64,000 bases of DNA, taken from Cricetomys ansorgei. Its lineage: Eukaryota; Chordata; Mammalia; Rodentia; Nesomyidae. Numbering within the stretch: position 1 is the first letter of the stretch; each line of letters opens with the position of its first letter. Of this stretch, positions 33,630-45,814 are shown one piece after another. Location of the stretch: NCBI GenBank assembly GCA_026225945.1, contig JAMJFZ010001222.1, forward strand, positions 2,395,501 to 2,459,500. Reading direction: 5' to 3'. The position numbers and the translations under genes are program-made. The notes under the pieces are model-generated. The model was not told the origin of the DNA, searched no databases, and saw nothing but the letters and a program-made list of their open reading frames with translations.

Positions 33630-34370
33630 GGCAAACTAGTGATTTCATAATTCTAACCTCTGACCGTGCTTACTAGTTGTGTCTCTTCCGTAATGAACCC
33701 AATAGTAACCGTGTGATTGCTGTTAGGCAGAAGGTAACTCTTGATTACTTTGTCAGTTCTCGGCATGACGAGTCCATGCTTTAGCAATCCCGAGGCAACT
33801 TCGGAAGCTTTATGGGGATGTGTATTACCACAAATTCAGAACACTTATGTATCTGCTTCATTTCAGTCCACTGCAGTAAATTTCTAGTGTTCAAACTGTC
33901 TCATCTACGGTCAATGGGAACCTCTTCAAGCTGGCTATCACAGCATTTGAGACCGCGGTAATCTCCGGCAGCTGCCTTGCTTTTAGGCATGACGAGATGT
34001 TCCAGCTCAAGGAGTCCTTGTTCCCGTTAGTGGGAAATAGTATCTAGTGACTACAACCCGGGAACTAGGGGTGATTGTTGTTATTAAGTTATTGTTACTT
34101 CTAAATCTTTTCGGTGAACACAACGAGGAAATATCAAAGTTTAGAAAAAAGAAAATAAGTCATGAGTTAATACGGATATTTCCAACTTCTTACAGCAAGA
34201 ATTGTAAGATTTTATTTAAGTATTTTAATTTATACTTCTACATTTTGTCACCTGAGTTGGAAGACCTAACAAAATTGGGTAAATGTATTTGTTTCAGTGT
34301 TTTTTTCTGTTCTATTAATAAAGTTAGAGTTACCATCTACAATAAGACACTGAATACGGATTAAGATTTC
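33630..34370 (+). mobile_element. Ancient L1M-type 3' UTR
   Basis: 'gggaacctcttcaagctggc', 'ttttaggcatgacgagatgt', 'tccagctcaaggagtccttg', 'cgttagtgggaaatagtatc', 'aactaggggtgattg' and 'catgagttaatacgg', followed by 'atatttccaacttct', appear in the order of the 3' part of old mammalian L1 (L1ME/L1M-like) elements. No coding. The long survival of colinear blocks is notable for so old an element in a rodent. Confidence 0.6.
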
Positions 34371-34910
34371 TTGATATCTCTGTGAGTCTTTTTGTCTCTG
34401 TGGTAGATTCCCACTGGCAACGTGTAGACAAAATTCAGCTTAAAGTTATTTGAAATAAGCCTCCTAAATATAGCCATTGCATTAGATGCTCTACGTCACA
34501 CCTGTGACACAATGCCTGACGAGCAGAGGTATCAGGGAAGAAGGTTTGTGGCTCACAGATGAGGTACCGCCCACCATGCTGGGAGGGGCGTGGAGACAGT
34601 AGCTGGGCAGCGGGAACGTGAGGCTCACACGGGGCAGATTGGAAGAAGGGGGGATTGGGAAGCAGATAGCTTTCTCCTTTCCCCCTTTTTACTCAGTCTG
34701 GGACTCAGCCCATGGCATAGTGTCCACAGCCTTTCTTCTCTGGAAATGCTCGCACAAACATACAAGAAGGTGTCCTCGCTAAAGCCCTGGAACTTCTCGG
34801 CTCAATCAAGTTGACCATCAAAACTAACCATCAATCATAGTCAGAAATACTTCCTTCAGTTTGTTTTCTATTTTTAGGGTTTAAAAACTAGTCAAAAATG
34901 ATATAAAACA
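34371..34910. other. Unassigned sequence
   Basis: Nothing recognised. Confidence 0.3.
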
Positions 34911-35047
34911 CTGGGCGGTGGTGGTACAAACCTTTAATCCCAGCACTCAGGAGGCAGAGGCAGGCAGATCTCAGTGAGTTTCAAGGTTAGTGTAGTCTGC
35001 AGAGTGAGTTTCAGGACAGCCAGAGTTAAACAGAGAAACCCTGCCTT
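34911..35047 (+). mobile_element. B1 SINE, near full length
   Basis: CTGGGCGGTGGTGG head, 'cctttaatcccagcactcag', 'gaggcagaggcaggcagatc', 'gagtttcaggacagccag' and 'cagagaaaccctgcc'. The GGGCGGTGGTGG head (two GGTs) is the form that I associate with cricetid rodents. An AACAC motif precedes the head and follows the tail, a plausible target duplication. Confidence 0.92.
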
Positions 35048-35053
35048 GAAAAA

Positions 35054-35108
<55 letters not shown>
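35048..35108 (+). repeat. (AAAT)n tail of the B1
   Basis: About fifteen perfect AAAT/ATAA units grown from the SINE A-tail. Confidence 0.95.
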
Positions 35109-36374
35109 CACCCACTGGTTTCAGAATCATACTATAAAACAAGATTAATCCAGAAAGGTCCAGTTTCTATTCTCCTTCTTCAACATAGGGAAGGCCGAGG
35201 GTTAACCACATTACCACTACTGCACTTTTGTTCATTTGTTCATTTTCTTTGTTATTGGTTTAATACACAACAGGCCTAGGAATATGGAAATGGGTCCACA
35301 CCAGATTAGCCAGATATAGAGTGAGATCTCTTGGAAACGAGGTGGTCTAAGAACTGTAATGGCCAAGGTTGTCAGGAGAAACCTGAGGAGGGAGGGGTTG
35401 AGGTATAGTGCTCAGAGTCTTCAAAGCAAGCAAATTTTGATAGAGCTAAAGCTGGAAAGGGTAAACAGAGAGCAGGTGATACAGGGAGAGGAATGTGTGA
35501 ACGAAGACCTCTCGAAGAGGTATTCAGGGAACAAGAAGTGTTTTGCTCTTGGGGCAAAGCAAGAAGTTAGAGGAGGTAAGATGGCAGGCAGTGAGAGGTG
35601 AGGTCTTGGAAGGTACTACCAGAGTCAGGAGCTGTCTAGCTGCCAGGTTTAACTCCTTCCCTACAGGAAGGCGCTCGGGCCAGGCTCACGCACTGCCTGG
35701 TCTGCTGGGTGCAGGCCCCTGTGTCCACACAGATCCTGCTCTACTCTACATTTTCCGGAGCATCTAAGGTGTCATGATGTCCTGAGATGTCTACATTACC
35801 ATCTGCTCTTCCGTGGACAAAGGAGGTAAGTCTACTTCAGTGTGGTTTAGTACCAAGCGTAAACTGGGAAGCAAGACTAAGGAAAAACAAAACAACAACA
35901 AACACAATTATAACTTGTTGTGCTCCATTTTTTGGACACTGGTCTTCAGTAAGAAATACAATTTACCCATTTATCTTGCTCAGATAAACACACACTTGTT
36001 CATAGTTCCATGTACATAGATGAAACTAAAATTTGATGAAACAGTATTTGCCCTTCCTGTGGGAAATGCACCATGATATCTTACTTTATTTCATTAAAAT
36101 GATATTGGTTGCTACCTGCTAAATTGATTTTCCTGACCTATCAATAGGTGAAAATCTTAATTTAAAAAGCAACACTCTTACTTGCCTGGACTTTAGCCTG
36201 AAGATCCAGGAGCCTCCTGGGAAGAAATGAGTATAGTCTCTTATCTCAGTACATGACTCTGCCCAGGGCCTGTTGACAGTTCAGACAAGGGTCCACAGAG
36301 AATGAATGTAATGGACCAGCTGGCCTGTTCCCTCTTCTAATATTGCCTGAAAGCTTAGAATGGGTTTCATACAC

Positions 36375-36376
<2 letters not shown>
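35109..36376. other. Unassigned non-coding sequence
   Basis: No repeat or gene recognised. Frames such as 35359-35601 lack domains. Confidence 0.35.
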
Positions 36377-36430
<54 letters not shown>

Positions 36431-36486
36431 CGCGTGTGTGTATGTGTGTTTGCACATGTATGTGTGTATGTGTGTGTGTTTGCATG

Positions 36487-36521
<35 letters not shown>

Positions 36522-36661
36522 TTGCACATGTATGTATGTGTGTGTGTGTGCCTGTGTGTGTGTGTGTGTGTGTGTGAATGTGTGTGTGTGTGTGTTTGCA
36601 CATGTATGTGTGTATGTGTGTGTGTGTGCCTGTGTGTGTGTGTGTGTACATGTATGTGTGA

Positions 36662-36698
<37 letters not shown>

Positions 36699-36712
36699 TA
36701 CATGTATGTGTA
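36377..36712. repeat. Complex (GT)n repeat with TTTGCACATGTATG inserts
   Basis: About 335 bp of GT repeats, first pure, then with CGCGCG and repeated 'tttgcacatgtatg' or 'tttgcatgtatg' interruptions at irregular spacing, so a longer unit has been locally duplicated. It adjoins a reverse SINE and is best read as its overgrown CA tail. Long frames in it (up to 169 codons, Cys-Val or His-Thr repeats) are artefacts. Confidence 0.92.
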
Positions 36713-36975
36713 CATATGGAAGTCAAAGGCTGACATTAATGTCTTTTCTAGTTTGTTCTCTATCTTTACATTTTGATACAGGGTTGCCACTGGACCTGAT
36801 CATTGGTTTGTCTAGGCTGGCTGGCCAATGAGAATCCATGGCTTTCCTGTTAATACCTTCTCAGCACTGAAGTTATAGGCATGCCCCACTGTGCCCAGCC
36901 TTTTATGAGATTTTTGGAGCACTAACTCGAGTCTTTGTTCCTATGTAGCAACTGAACCATCTGCCCAGCTGTCAT
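36713..36975 (-). mobile_element. B3-like SINE, minus strand
   Basis: 'atggaagtcaaaggctgac', 'cattttgatacagggttgcc', 'ggctggctggccaatg', 'agcactgaagttataggcat', 'ccccactgtgcccagcc' and 'caactgaaccatctgcccag' follow the reverse B3-like order. Confidence 0.7.
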
Positions 36976-37064
36976 GTGACACTAATCTTGTGGAGATATG
37001 AACAAGCATGTACTGGTTCCAGATGGGGAAGCAACAACAGACGAAAGTAGGGATAGCACAAAAG

Positions 37065-37340
37065 TCAAAGCTGATCAATCAATAAGTTTTATTGGGGTTA
37101 CTTATAAAAATATGGGTGAGGAGTTACTTACAGGAGCGTAAAAGACTCAAAGACAGCTACGTCACCAAAGCCCATCCTAGCATGGGTGACAGCTCACAAG
37201 CTAGGAACTTGGCGTACACTGCACAGCCTGCAGGCAGATTGGAAAAAAACATTCCAGGCAGTTCAGTTGCTCTAAGCCTTTCGCAGGTGACTCTGCTGAT
37301 CTCTGTCTTCTGGGCAGCTTTGCTTGTCTGAGAGTGTCTC
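37065..37340 (-). mobile_element. Rodent LTR-like repeat, minus strand
   Basis: The complement reads AATAAAACTTATTG after 'gtaacccc', and the block contains 'gcccatcctagcatgggtg', 'gcacagcctgcaggcagatt' and 'tttgcttgtctgagagtg'. The same 'gtaaccccaataaaactcat' and 'gcctgcaggctgtgcag' blocks occur in the opposite orientation at 59500-59870, so both belong to one dispersed family (RMER-like; name not certain). Confidence 0.55.
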
Positions 37341-37796
37341 TTAGCAGTTCCTACTAAGAGCTTGAGGAGAGAGAAGCCTAATGAATCTGTTTAGTTGCAG
37401 GAACTTCCTGAGACCTTCGATTCATTTACTACCTGAGCTCAATGAACTTCCCTGTGGGATAAAAAATTTCACCTCTGCTTAAAACACTCAGTCTTAATGA
37501 GCTTCCCTCCAAAAATAGAAGACTTTATATCCAAAAAAATTACTACACACAGCTTGATTTTACATCGTTCAAAGAATATAAACATTATTTGGAGCTATAA
37601 TAATGATATAGATTTCAAATTTCAGGGTCTATAAATGCTTAAACGCCTGTGGTCGTGTTCCCATAAAGTTTTATTTCAGCAGTCTTGTCCGGTGTTTTAC
37701 ATATTCACTACATTTGCCTTTTTCCTACATCGTCAGAGTTGAACAGTTGCAACTGTAGAGCTTGCAAAGGCTGTAATAGTCACCAGCTAGTCCTTA
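37341..37796. other. Unassigned AT-rich sequence
   Basis: May include the 5' part of the preceding repeat up to about 37500. Otherwise nothing recognised. Confidence 0.3.
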
Positions 37797-37915
37797 AGTG
37801 TGGTGACACGCTCCTAATACCCAGTGCTTGAGAGGCTGAGACGAGAGGGTTGCAAATCTGAGGCCGGACTGGACTATATGAGGAGATACTGTCTTGAAAC
37901 TAAAATGAAGAAAAA
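37797..37915 (+). mobile_element. Old B1 SINE
   Basis: 'agtgtggtgacacgctcct', 'gtgcttgagaggctgagacg' and 'gaccctgtc'-like 'gatactgtcttgaaac' in B1 order. Diverged. Confidence 0.65.
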
Positions 37916-38812
37916 TAAAGTGTGTCAATATGCTTTCTATGGCAGAAGCTTTGAGTGTATTCAGGCTCGTTCTTCTTTCTCTATGAAGCCAACCTTTTGA
38001 CACCTCCATTGGTCCTGCTAGTACAGTCTTCCAGAACTCCAGACCTGAGTCCCTGCCCAACCTCCACCGTTTACCTGGCTCAAAGCTGTGGCTTATCTTA
38101 ACGCCGATATCTAGCCCCTTCTCAGGTAGGAGAAGAGGGGCAGACGGCCATAGGAACAATAGCTTCTATAAGATGGATCTAGAAGTAGAGGGGTGAAAAT
38201 CCTCTGGGAGGAACTACCCTGACCTTCCTTGACCTGGGAACTTACCTGTAGGAGTTTTGCATTGAGGTGCCAACTCCTTCATGGACTTCATCATGGTCAC
38301 TGGATGAAGATGGTGAGGAGAGGCTGAGTTGAGTTCGTGTTCCTCATTGATCTTTGATTCTGCTCAAGAAAGAGTATTCTAAAGTTCTCATTATGGTAAG
38401 AGGGAAGATGAATGAAACTAGATGTGTTCCCCAGGGAGAGGGAGAACCATACATGAAGCAGAAGAGAGGTGTCATGAGGTGACTTGGTTTGGGGAATGTG
38501 GGGAAGAAAAGAAGACCCTGTCCCCGCCATGGCTATGGCAGCTCTGGGACATGGCCCTAACTGTGAAGACATTGGTCCATGTTCACGGGGCTTCTTCAGG
38601 GGACCCTGAAGAAATTTAAGAAAACTTTAACAAACCATATATCTAATAGAACTGTAATGATTTAAGCCTAGATAGCTTTGCTCTGCAGTCAAAGCTTGCA
38701 GGTGCCACATACTTTACTTCCTGTTTCCATTCTGGCTAGAAACCAGGAAACTAGCTGTGCTAGTTATCTATGACCACAACAATATGTGTGGGGAAGTCAA
38801 ACAGTGAGTGAG
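37916..38812. other. Unassigned non-coding sequence
   Basis: Nothing recognised. The 121-codon minus-strand frame ending at 37794 runs through the B1. Confidence 0.35.
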
Positions 38813-38995
38813 AGTATAGAATAGAGATCAGTGGCACAGCGTTTGCCTGGCATGCACGGGACCCTGACTTTGACCCCAGCACCACAGGAACAAACAAACA
38901 AGCCAAAGCCTGTGGTGCACACCTGTAACCCCAGCAATCAGGAGGCAGAGACAGGACGAGGAGCATGTGTTCAAGGCCAGCCTAGACTAAGGGGA
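38813..38995 (+). mobile_element. ID-like unit followed by a B1 fragment
   Basis: 38820-38895 has the ID pattern (CAGTGGCACAGCGTTTGCCT, 'gaccccagcacc', then AACAAACAAACAAG). 38900-38990 is B1 ('ctgtggtgcacacctgtaac', 'ggaggcagagacagg', 'ttcaaggccagcctagac'). The order ID then B1 is opposite to that of B4. Confidence 0.65.
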
Positions 38996-39214
38996 TGCTT
39001 TTCCTTTTGGTCTTTATAGCCCCTATTCTTACTCACCAAGATCTCTGGGGAACTTGTTGCCTATAAAGCATATCAGATTTGAGGATCAGAGACTCTTGGT
39101 TTAGTAGTAGTTCCAACAGAGGCTTAGACAACTAAATTTTAACACACTGTCAGGGAGATTCTAATTTGGAAAAGTTGGTTGTCTGCTGGTCAGCTAGGTT
39201 TCCCACTAACTTTC

Positions 39215-39315
39215 TTTTTTCTGAGAGAGCCTTGCAGTAGGGCTAGCCTTGAACTCATGATTCTTCTGCCTCCGTTGGAGTTGTATGTACATGCTGTTGC
39301 ACCTGGCTTGCTAGG
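39215..39315 (-). mobile_element. B1 SINE fragment, minus strand
   Basis: 'ctgagagagccttgcagtag', 'ggctagccttgaactcatga', 'ttcttctgcctccg' and 'tgttgcacctggct' are the complement of B1. Confidence 0.65.
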
Positions 39316-41414
39316 CTTTATGCTTTTGAACAGGTACTCAAGTTTGGAGAATACCAATACATGATCAGGAATAACGGGGTTCAGACCAAAATAGCCCCCT
39401 CACCATAAACTCATAGACCTTGTGAAGCTTCATGGCCTGCATCACGAGCATGTTTTATAGCCTAAGATAATATTTATGCCATATTAAACTCATGAGCAGA
39501 TGGTTCTCATTGTAAAATTGATCACACAGGTGGGACTTATGCATAGCAACCAAGAATGAAAGAAAGCCCCGGTGAGTATTTCTAGATGCAGATTCTGTGA
39601 ACATTTATACTTGAGATTGGTACCTATGGGGTGAGGTGGGGGGCAGGGTGGTGGTTTAGAAATCTTTTGGGCTCTGGGACCTAATTCTATAGCCACCAAA
39701 TCCCACTTCCTTCCTGCGATTGCTTTCCAAGTTTCTCTCACATCGTTAAAGATTGTCCCAGGTAAAGATTGTCCCACCCTCCATATTAAACAATCACTTA
39801 TATTAATAAGGTTATTGATAAGAATAGAGACTTTTCTCTTATGTATACGGTTTAATCTTCATGAGGAGAATTATATGAGGTTGATATTATTCTCTGCAAT
39901 TTCTAGAGAAGAAATACAAAACTCAGAGAGCTTATAAGACTGGCCCGTTATGAAACATGACCTACAAAATATGCAGATAAGAAGGCATTCTGTGTGCTTA
40001 GCCACTGCCCTCAGTTCCAAAGACTGCAATGGGACTGGGCACAAGAACTCCAGGAGCCTGGAGATCACGGTGCTTCCTGGCCCCATGCGTTTCTTTCTCT
40101 GAGGGTGAGAACCCAGGTAGAATATTGGGTTAGATTATTGACTTGCACTGCTCATCCACTTTTTTCATTGTGGTCCCCTTCTATCCTGTCCAGCTCAGCT
40201 GAAGATGCTTATGCCCAGCTACCCATGTGGTCTTAGACCTTTTCTGCTGCTAAACCCAAGAGAGATGAGCAAAACTGACTAATACCTCCAGTGAGCAGAG
40301 GGAGGAATCCACTTTGGTGGCCCATGTAAAGCCATGTGACACTCTTCTGAGCATTTTTCCTCTTTTCTCGTCTCTCTTGCCACGTGCCTGTTTCGGGGTG
40401 AATCTTTGGTCATTCCCAACCAGAATAGCTAGCACTCCCCACTCCCGGCTACACAGCCTTCCCCCAGTGCATGAACCATGCATTCATCTATATAGATGCC
40501 CAGCCGCCTGAGGTCCTCACCCATCTCTAAGTAATGAGATTGTCAACAGAGCCAAGCACTGATGTTTCCGCATACTGGGCCAGGATCTTGTGACACTGTT
40601 TTGGGAGCAATATTCAAATGTTTAGGCATGGATGTGATTGTTCCCAGTGACAGCCAGTGGCTCCCAGTTCATCCACAAAGTTCCAAAGAACTTTGGGAGT
40701 AGCAGCCAAATGACATCTAGAAAACACCTGCTTCATAGTGTTGGGTGGCCACTGGGTCCTGGGAGGCTTATTTTACCATGACAGCATGGGATGGCTTTTC
40801 TGAGTCAGACCAGACCTCATTTTGGCTAACGGGACCTTCCAGGACTCTGGAATCTAACACAGTCTCGCTGCTGCCACTTGCTGTGCCAGGTAGTAGGGTT
40901 TTTCCAGAAACCTCCATGTGTGATGTGAGGGCCCGTCACCCCAGTTTTACAGCTCAACACTTACTGGGTTTTTCACAGGGGAGACAGCAGACAATGAAAA
41001 ATATAACTGAGATGGCCCGAGCTGTGTAGGGAAACACTGAGGAGGAATTAAAACGAGGAACCTTCATTTCATGATTTGAATCCTTTAGTTGACATAATAC
41101 TAGCTCTTGAGAAACTGACAGGAAAAAAGGTTTTAAAATGATCTGAATTCTGGTTAGCAAATGAAACTCTCTATCCAGTCTGTCAAGTCAGAGAGCAAAG
41201 AGTAATTTCAAATCTGGCCTCCTCTTCCCTTCCCCAAGCAGTCACCAATACACTCTGGCTGAGTGTATTAATATTTTCCCATCCTCTTTACCACGGCCTT
41301 AAGTCAAGCTGCCAGTATCAGTCAGTGGCTCTAACCACTGATAGCTTTCTGCTCAGTCACACCTTTCAAGACAACCACCAAACCCAATCATGCAATTCTC
41401 ATGTTAAAAAATAC
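39316..41414. other. Repeat-poor unassigned stretch
   Basis: Two kilobases with no interspersed repeat that I can name, unusual for this window. Several short frames, none with a domain. Confidence 0.35.
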
Positions 41415-41655
41415 CTGTTGCATGTCTCTGTGATCATTCAAACTTTCTAACTCAGAGAGAATCTGCTCCAAAGTCTCCATCCAAACCCAGCCTTGCCAGG
41501 CTCCCAGCCTCGTTTGCCATTGTTCCCCACATGGACTCTCTGTGTCAAGATAGGCATGCCTATAGCGTACTGGCCGAAACCGCCCCGATTTCTGCATATA
41601 GGCATAAAAATGGTCTGTTACATGTTCATGCAAATACCACTGGGGGTCCAGAAAC
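41415..41655 (-). other. Weak candidate coding exon
   Basis: On the minus strand an open stretch of 80 codons is bounded by an AG acceptor (complement at 41656-41657) and a CAG/GTATTT-like donor (complement at 41413-41414). It encodes an aromatic- and Trp-rich segment with a CGEQW motif and an acidic helix-like end. I do not recognise a family. Against it: the polypyrimidine tract before the acceptor is weak, there is no partner exon, and the same length can arise by chance. Treat as a lead only. Confidence 0.18.
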
Positions 41656-42904
41656 CTGCCCGCCAGAGTGAATCAGAGACCTAGGCTGCTTTGATCCTCT
41701 CTGACCAGGTCTGAGTTTTTTCATGACAGAGTATGGAGACTTGGGTGGGTCTGCCCCTTCATCTGGAAAGGACACACATCACTCACACTCTCCTTTCATT
41801 GGCCAGATCTTGTCTGTGACCTCTGCTCCCTGCAAGGCAGAGGGAAGTTTAGTCTCCCATATACTTCAAAAAGAGTTTGCCCTATACCCCTTATGCTCCA
41901 TTACATCAGAAGCCTAGTCCTCTCCCTCACTATTCAGGGCTATGATGGCTGCTCCCACCTCCCAGGACTCCTCTCTCCTTTCTCTGCCATCACATTTCCA
42001 GGGAAGTTGTGCAATTGCCACAGCCACGCTGTGTTCTAAAGGCCACAAAGCTTCCCTTGACAGTCCTCCAACCTCAGCGTGTGCTCACTCTCCTTAGTGC
42101 CGGACTGCTGACTAGACACGATGTTGGTACTGTCTATTGAGCAGCTGTTCTTCCTGATTCCTTATGTCCCAAGACCCCAACATGGACCAGCAATTGCTCT
42201 TTTCTGAGGCAGGCTGATACCTTACTCACGGGCCCTACCCCCAGCATAGATTTTCTAGAGCACATCAAAATTCTTCTCCGTTGCCTTGGGACTCCTCCCA
42301 TGAAGGGGGAAGGGCTCCTTCAGCTGTCCTCTACTTCTTGTAGGGATGGGAGATCCCATCTCAACCACACGCGTGCAGTAAACATAGTCTCAAATCACCT
42401 GGCTTCCTCTTTTCTGTCTTGGAAAATGAATTTTCCAATTAATGCCCCTACCTTCTCTGGGGATCCCATGGCAGGCAGAGCTGTTCTACCTCAGGCTGTA
42501 TAATACCGCTGGCTGAGGTATAATGCAGCAGTTAGCATCTCTGCCTCCGGAACTTTCCAATCGCCTGTACTTGTCAGATCTCTCCCCTCACATTTTCATT
42601 CTCTAGCGTCAGAGCTCCTTTTGTTGTTCATTCCTTATCCTCAAGCACTCCAAGTGAACACGCGTGGCGTCTGTTGTCACCCCCCCCGCCACCTGCATGT
42701 GCCTTCTAGATTAGCATCCACAGTAGATTTAATTAGTCCAATATTTGCCTCAGCTTCTTGCTTATTAATAAAGATGTGTTAGCAAAGAGAACTCTGGCAA
42801 CAGCCCTCCTGAGCCACATCCAGGCATGTGAATGGAAGAAGACAGCCGTTTGAGTTTTTGTGTGCTAACTAACAAAATGAAGTATTCATAACTATTACTC
42901 TAAA
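41656..42904. other. Repeat-poor unassigned stretch
   Basis: Continues the low-repeat region. Includes a short C run near 42681. No gene recognised. Confidence 0.35.
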
Positions 42905-43068
42905 GGTTTGTTTGTTTTGTTTTGTTTTTCAAGATAGGGTTTCTCTGTTGTAACTCTGGCTATTCTGGAACTCACTCTGTAGACCAGGCTGTTCTGGAAC
43001 TCACAGAGATCTGCTTGTCTCTGCTTCCCAGTGCTGGGATTAAAGGCGTGTGCTACCACCGCCCAGCT
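42905..43068 (-). mobile_element. B1 SINE, minus strand, near full length
   Basis: 'caagatagggtttctctg', 'tctggaactcactctgtaga', 'ccaggctg', 'gtgctgggattaaaggcgtg' and 'ctaccaccgcccagct'. The ACCACCGCCC end mirrors the head seen at 34911. A GTTTT-rich lead is the complemented A-tail. Confidence 0.92.
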
Positions 43069-43162
43069 CCCCTAAACATTCAACATTCTTCTCAGAAGCA
43101 ATTATTAAACATTTATAAGAGTTATTTTCAAAGTGACATTTTAAAAACCAAGTAAGCATTTA

Positions 43163-43345
43163 ATGGGAGTTTTGGTTCCATGTGTGCCTGTGTGTCACGA
43201 GCATAGAGCCCAAAGAGGCAAGAAGAAGGCAAGGTGTTGGATCTCTTACCGTTGCAAACCACCAAATGGGTGCTGGAAATCAAACCTGAGCTCTCTGCAA
43301 GATGATGGCATCCTCTACAAGTCTATGCAGCTGCCTGGCATGAGG
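43163..43345 (-). mobile_element. B2 SINE, minus strand, diverged
   Basis: 'gtgtgcctgtgtgtcacgag', 'gaggcaagaagaaggc', 'gggtgctggaaatcaaacct' and 'gagctctctgcaagatgatg' follow the reverse B2 order. The head is eroded. Confidence 0.6.
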
Positions 43346-43542
43346 TGAACACATCTTACTGCTGGGCCAAGACAGGTGATGCTGGGCACTCTGGGCCACC
43401 TGTTGGTCTAAGTTTGACCAACGAGAACTTATGTTTGTGCAAGGAAAATTCACAAAGTCATGCAGAGAAGACCTCTGCCCTTCATGCCTCCAGTGAGCTG
43501 CTGCTTGCTAGCTCCTGATCACTGAGGCTATTTAGATGAAGA

Positions 43543-43755
43543 GTGGTCCTCAGCTTTCCTAATGCTGTGACCCTTTAATACAGTTCCTTGTGTTGTAATG
43601 ACCCTCAACCATAAAATTATTTCTGTTGTTCCTTCATAACTGTAGTTTGATTACTGTTATGAATTGTAATATAAATATCTGATATGCAGGATGGTTTTAG
43701 GTGACTCCTGTGAAAGAGTTGTCCAACTTCCAGCTTGAGACCCACGCCCTCAGAG
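43543..43755. mobile_element. URR1-like hAT DNA transposon fossil
   Basis: AGTGGTCCTCAGCTTTCC at one end and TTGAGACCCACG at the other are eroded versions of hAT-type inverted ends (CAGTGGTTCTCAA-like). The interior ('taatgctgtgaccctttaat', 'accataaaattatttctg', 'ataaatatctgatatgcagg', 'tcctgtgaaagagttg') matches the common rodent repeat that I know as URR1. Non-autonomous, no transposase. Confidence 0.65.
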
Positions 43756-45814
43756 GCACCCTTCCCTAACCCCTGCACCCACAACACCTGTCAGACCTTC
43801 TCCCTCATGTATCCATTTCTCTACCTTCATACTATTTAAATGTGTTTCTTGTTTTTCTCATTTCTTTATAATGGAATGAGAGCAGAGGGTTTGTCTCATA
43901 TTCATTTGAAATATCGTCAGTCCTAGATGAGAACTGAACAAATCAACTTACTGAACTCTTTCAGTTTGGCTGTGGAGGAGGTTTGATTGTCATTTTCATA
44001 AAGAGAGAATGTTATCCAGTTAGACCAGATGACTTGCCCAAGGTCCCAAGCTAGATCCAGAGAGGACAAGCCTTCTGGATTTAAATCCAACCTTATTTCA
44101 GCTTCCACTGTGGCCAATGCCTTGATCCAATGCCCTCATCTCCCTTTGAAAAAAGAAATGATCATTTGTATGACAATGCAAAATCGTGTGTAGATTGTAG
44201 GTCTAAATTTGGGGAGCAGCAACATTGGTCCAAGTCCTAAGTTTTGGTGGCTCACCCTATGAAATTTCCATTGACCAATATGACCTCCAGGAAGAGAACA
44301 CAGTGCAGCCCAGCAATCAGACTGGGGACTGTGAACGAGCCTGTTGCACACACTGCTCCTGGTCTTCAGGTCCTTTGTCCTTAACTTCAGTTCTGAAAGA
44401 TGAGTCACAGCCACCAGGATGCATTCCTTGTAGTGAGCCACCAGGCTTTCCTGTCCACCATTCCTCCCCTAGGAAATGAGCAGTGTAGAAACTTGGAGCA
44501 CTCAGCGGGCAGAGTGGCAGACACCCCTGTGGTTAGAGATGGGATTGCTGGTTAGTTTCCCAGTCAGAAAGAGGGCTTTAAGGGCTTTAAGTTCTGTCTC
44601 AGGCAGGCGATCATCTTGCCATTCTTTCCCCAGCAGAATCAGTTGGATGACATGCAACAATAGCAGTGTTTACATGTCTTTCTGAACATGTGTAGGCAAT
44701 CGTTCCTATAGCAACAAGGGATTCGGTTCAAGCTGACTCCTGTGGAGTCACAGAATGCAGGCCAGTGGGTTCTTCTTGGAGTAAGTTCCCCTGAAAAAGA
44801 AATGATCGTGCTCAGAAGAGTGTAGCAACCTATACTTGGTTTCCAGAGTTACCAATCCAGAGAGAATAGCCAGAGGCTGCAAAACAGACTCTCCCAAGGA
44901 CACCCAGGAACTGTAGCGGCCCGAGCCTGCTCTCCTTGATAGCTTTGCTCTTGAGCCTCTGCTTCCCTCTGGGCTTCTGCTCCTTTCTATTTTGTTTACC
45001 AGCTAATTGGGCTAGTGCCAGGGTCTGAAACTTGGGGTTCCCCATCCATTTCTCTTGCTTCTCTTGTTAGGTATGGTGAATTTCCACAGGTTGCTGTGAG
45101 GATTAGCAGACCCTGTGTGGAAAGGCAACTGGGACTTGACCAACTGTGTGATACTGAACACATAAATCCCTTATTTTGTCAGCCTCCCTTCTGAGTGGGA
45201 CTCGTACACTGTGGGATTATTATAAAGGTTTCATGAAGAAACCTAGAGACAACGCCTAGGGTATTCCTAGCCAGTGGCAACTCTGAGAACTCTCTCTTCT
45301 CTTCCTCGCCCCATATTCCCATTCTTAGTGTCATCCTCTTTCAGGGAACGAGACTGACTCCTCCATGGAAGGAGGGGAAGGAAATTGTGACCAGAGGTGC
45401 TTTGATTGGCAGGGAAGAGAAAAGAGTGGGTTGACAACAAATGATGTTCATTGTGGGAGGTTGATGGGGCACAAGTTAGAGCACAATTCAAACCCAAAAC
45501 ACAGCCCCATGCTCAGTTCCCAGGATAGTGGGGAGAACCCTCCAGGGGGCTTTAGAAACCCTGCACAGTGCTTTTGGTTAGTTGCTACACGTGTTGCTTA
45601 TGAGCTTTGTTGGAGCCATACAAATAAGGTTTCAGATCCAGGGGACATGGGGGTGAGGGATGGAGAGGGATGCAAGGAAGGGCAGCCCTGTGTGATCTTT
45701 GCAGGCCCCCCAATGGAGGTGCTACCCCCTTTCATAAATAGTGAAAAAATGGGAGGGCTGAGGAAATGGAAGAGGAATTTATTTAATGTGAATTCTTTGT
45801 ATTTGTGTGATGCT
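43756..45814. other. Repeat-poor unassigned stretch
   Basis: Nothing recognised. A 178-codon + frame begins at 45365 but has the composition of translated non-coding DNA and runs into the SINE at 45815. Confidence 0.35.

Noticed and set aside
36281..36831. Open frames of 119-169 codons
   Set aside because: Produced by the GT repeat next to a B3-like SINE.
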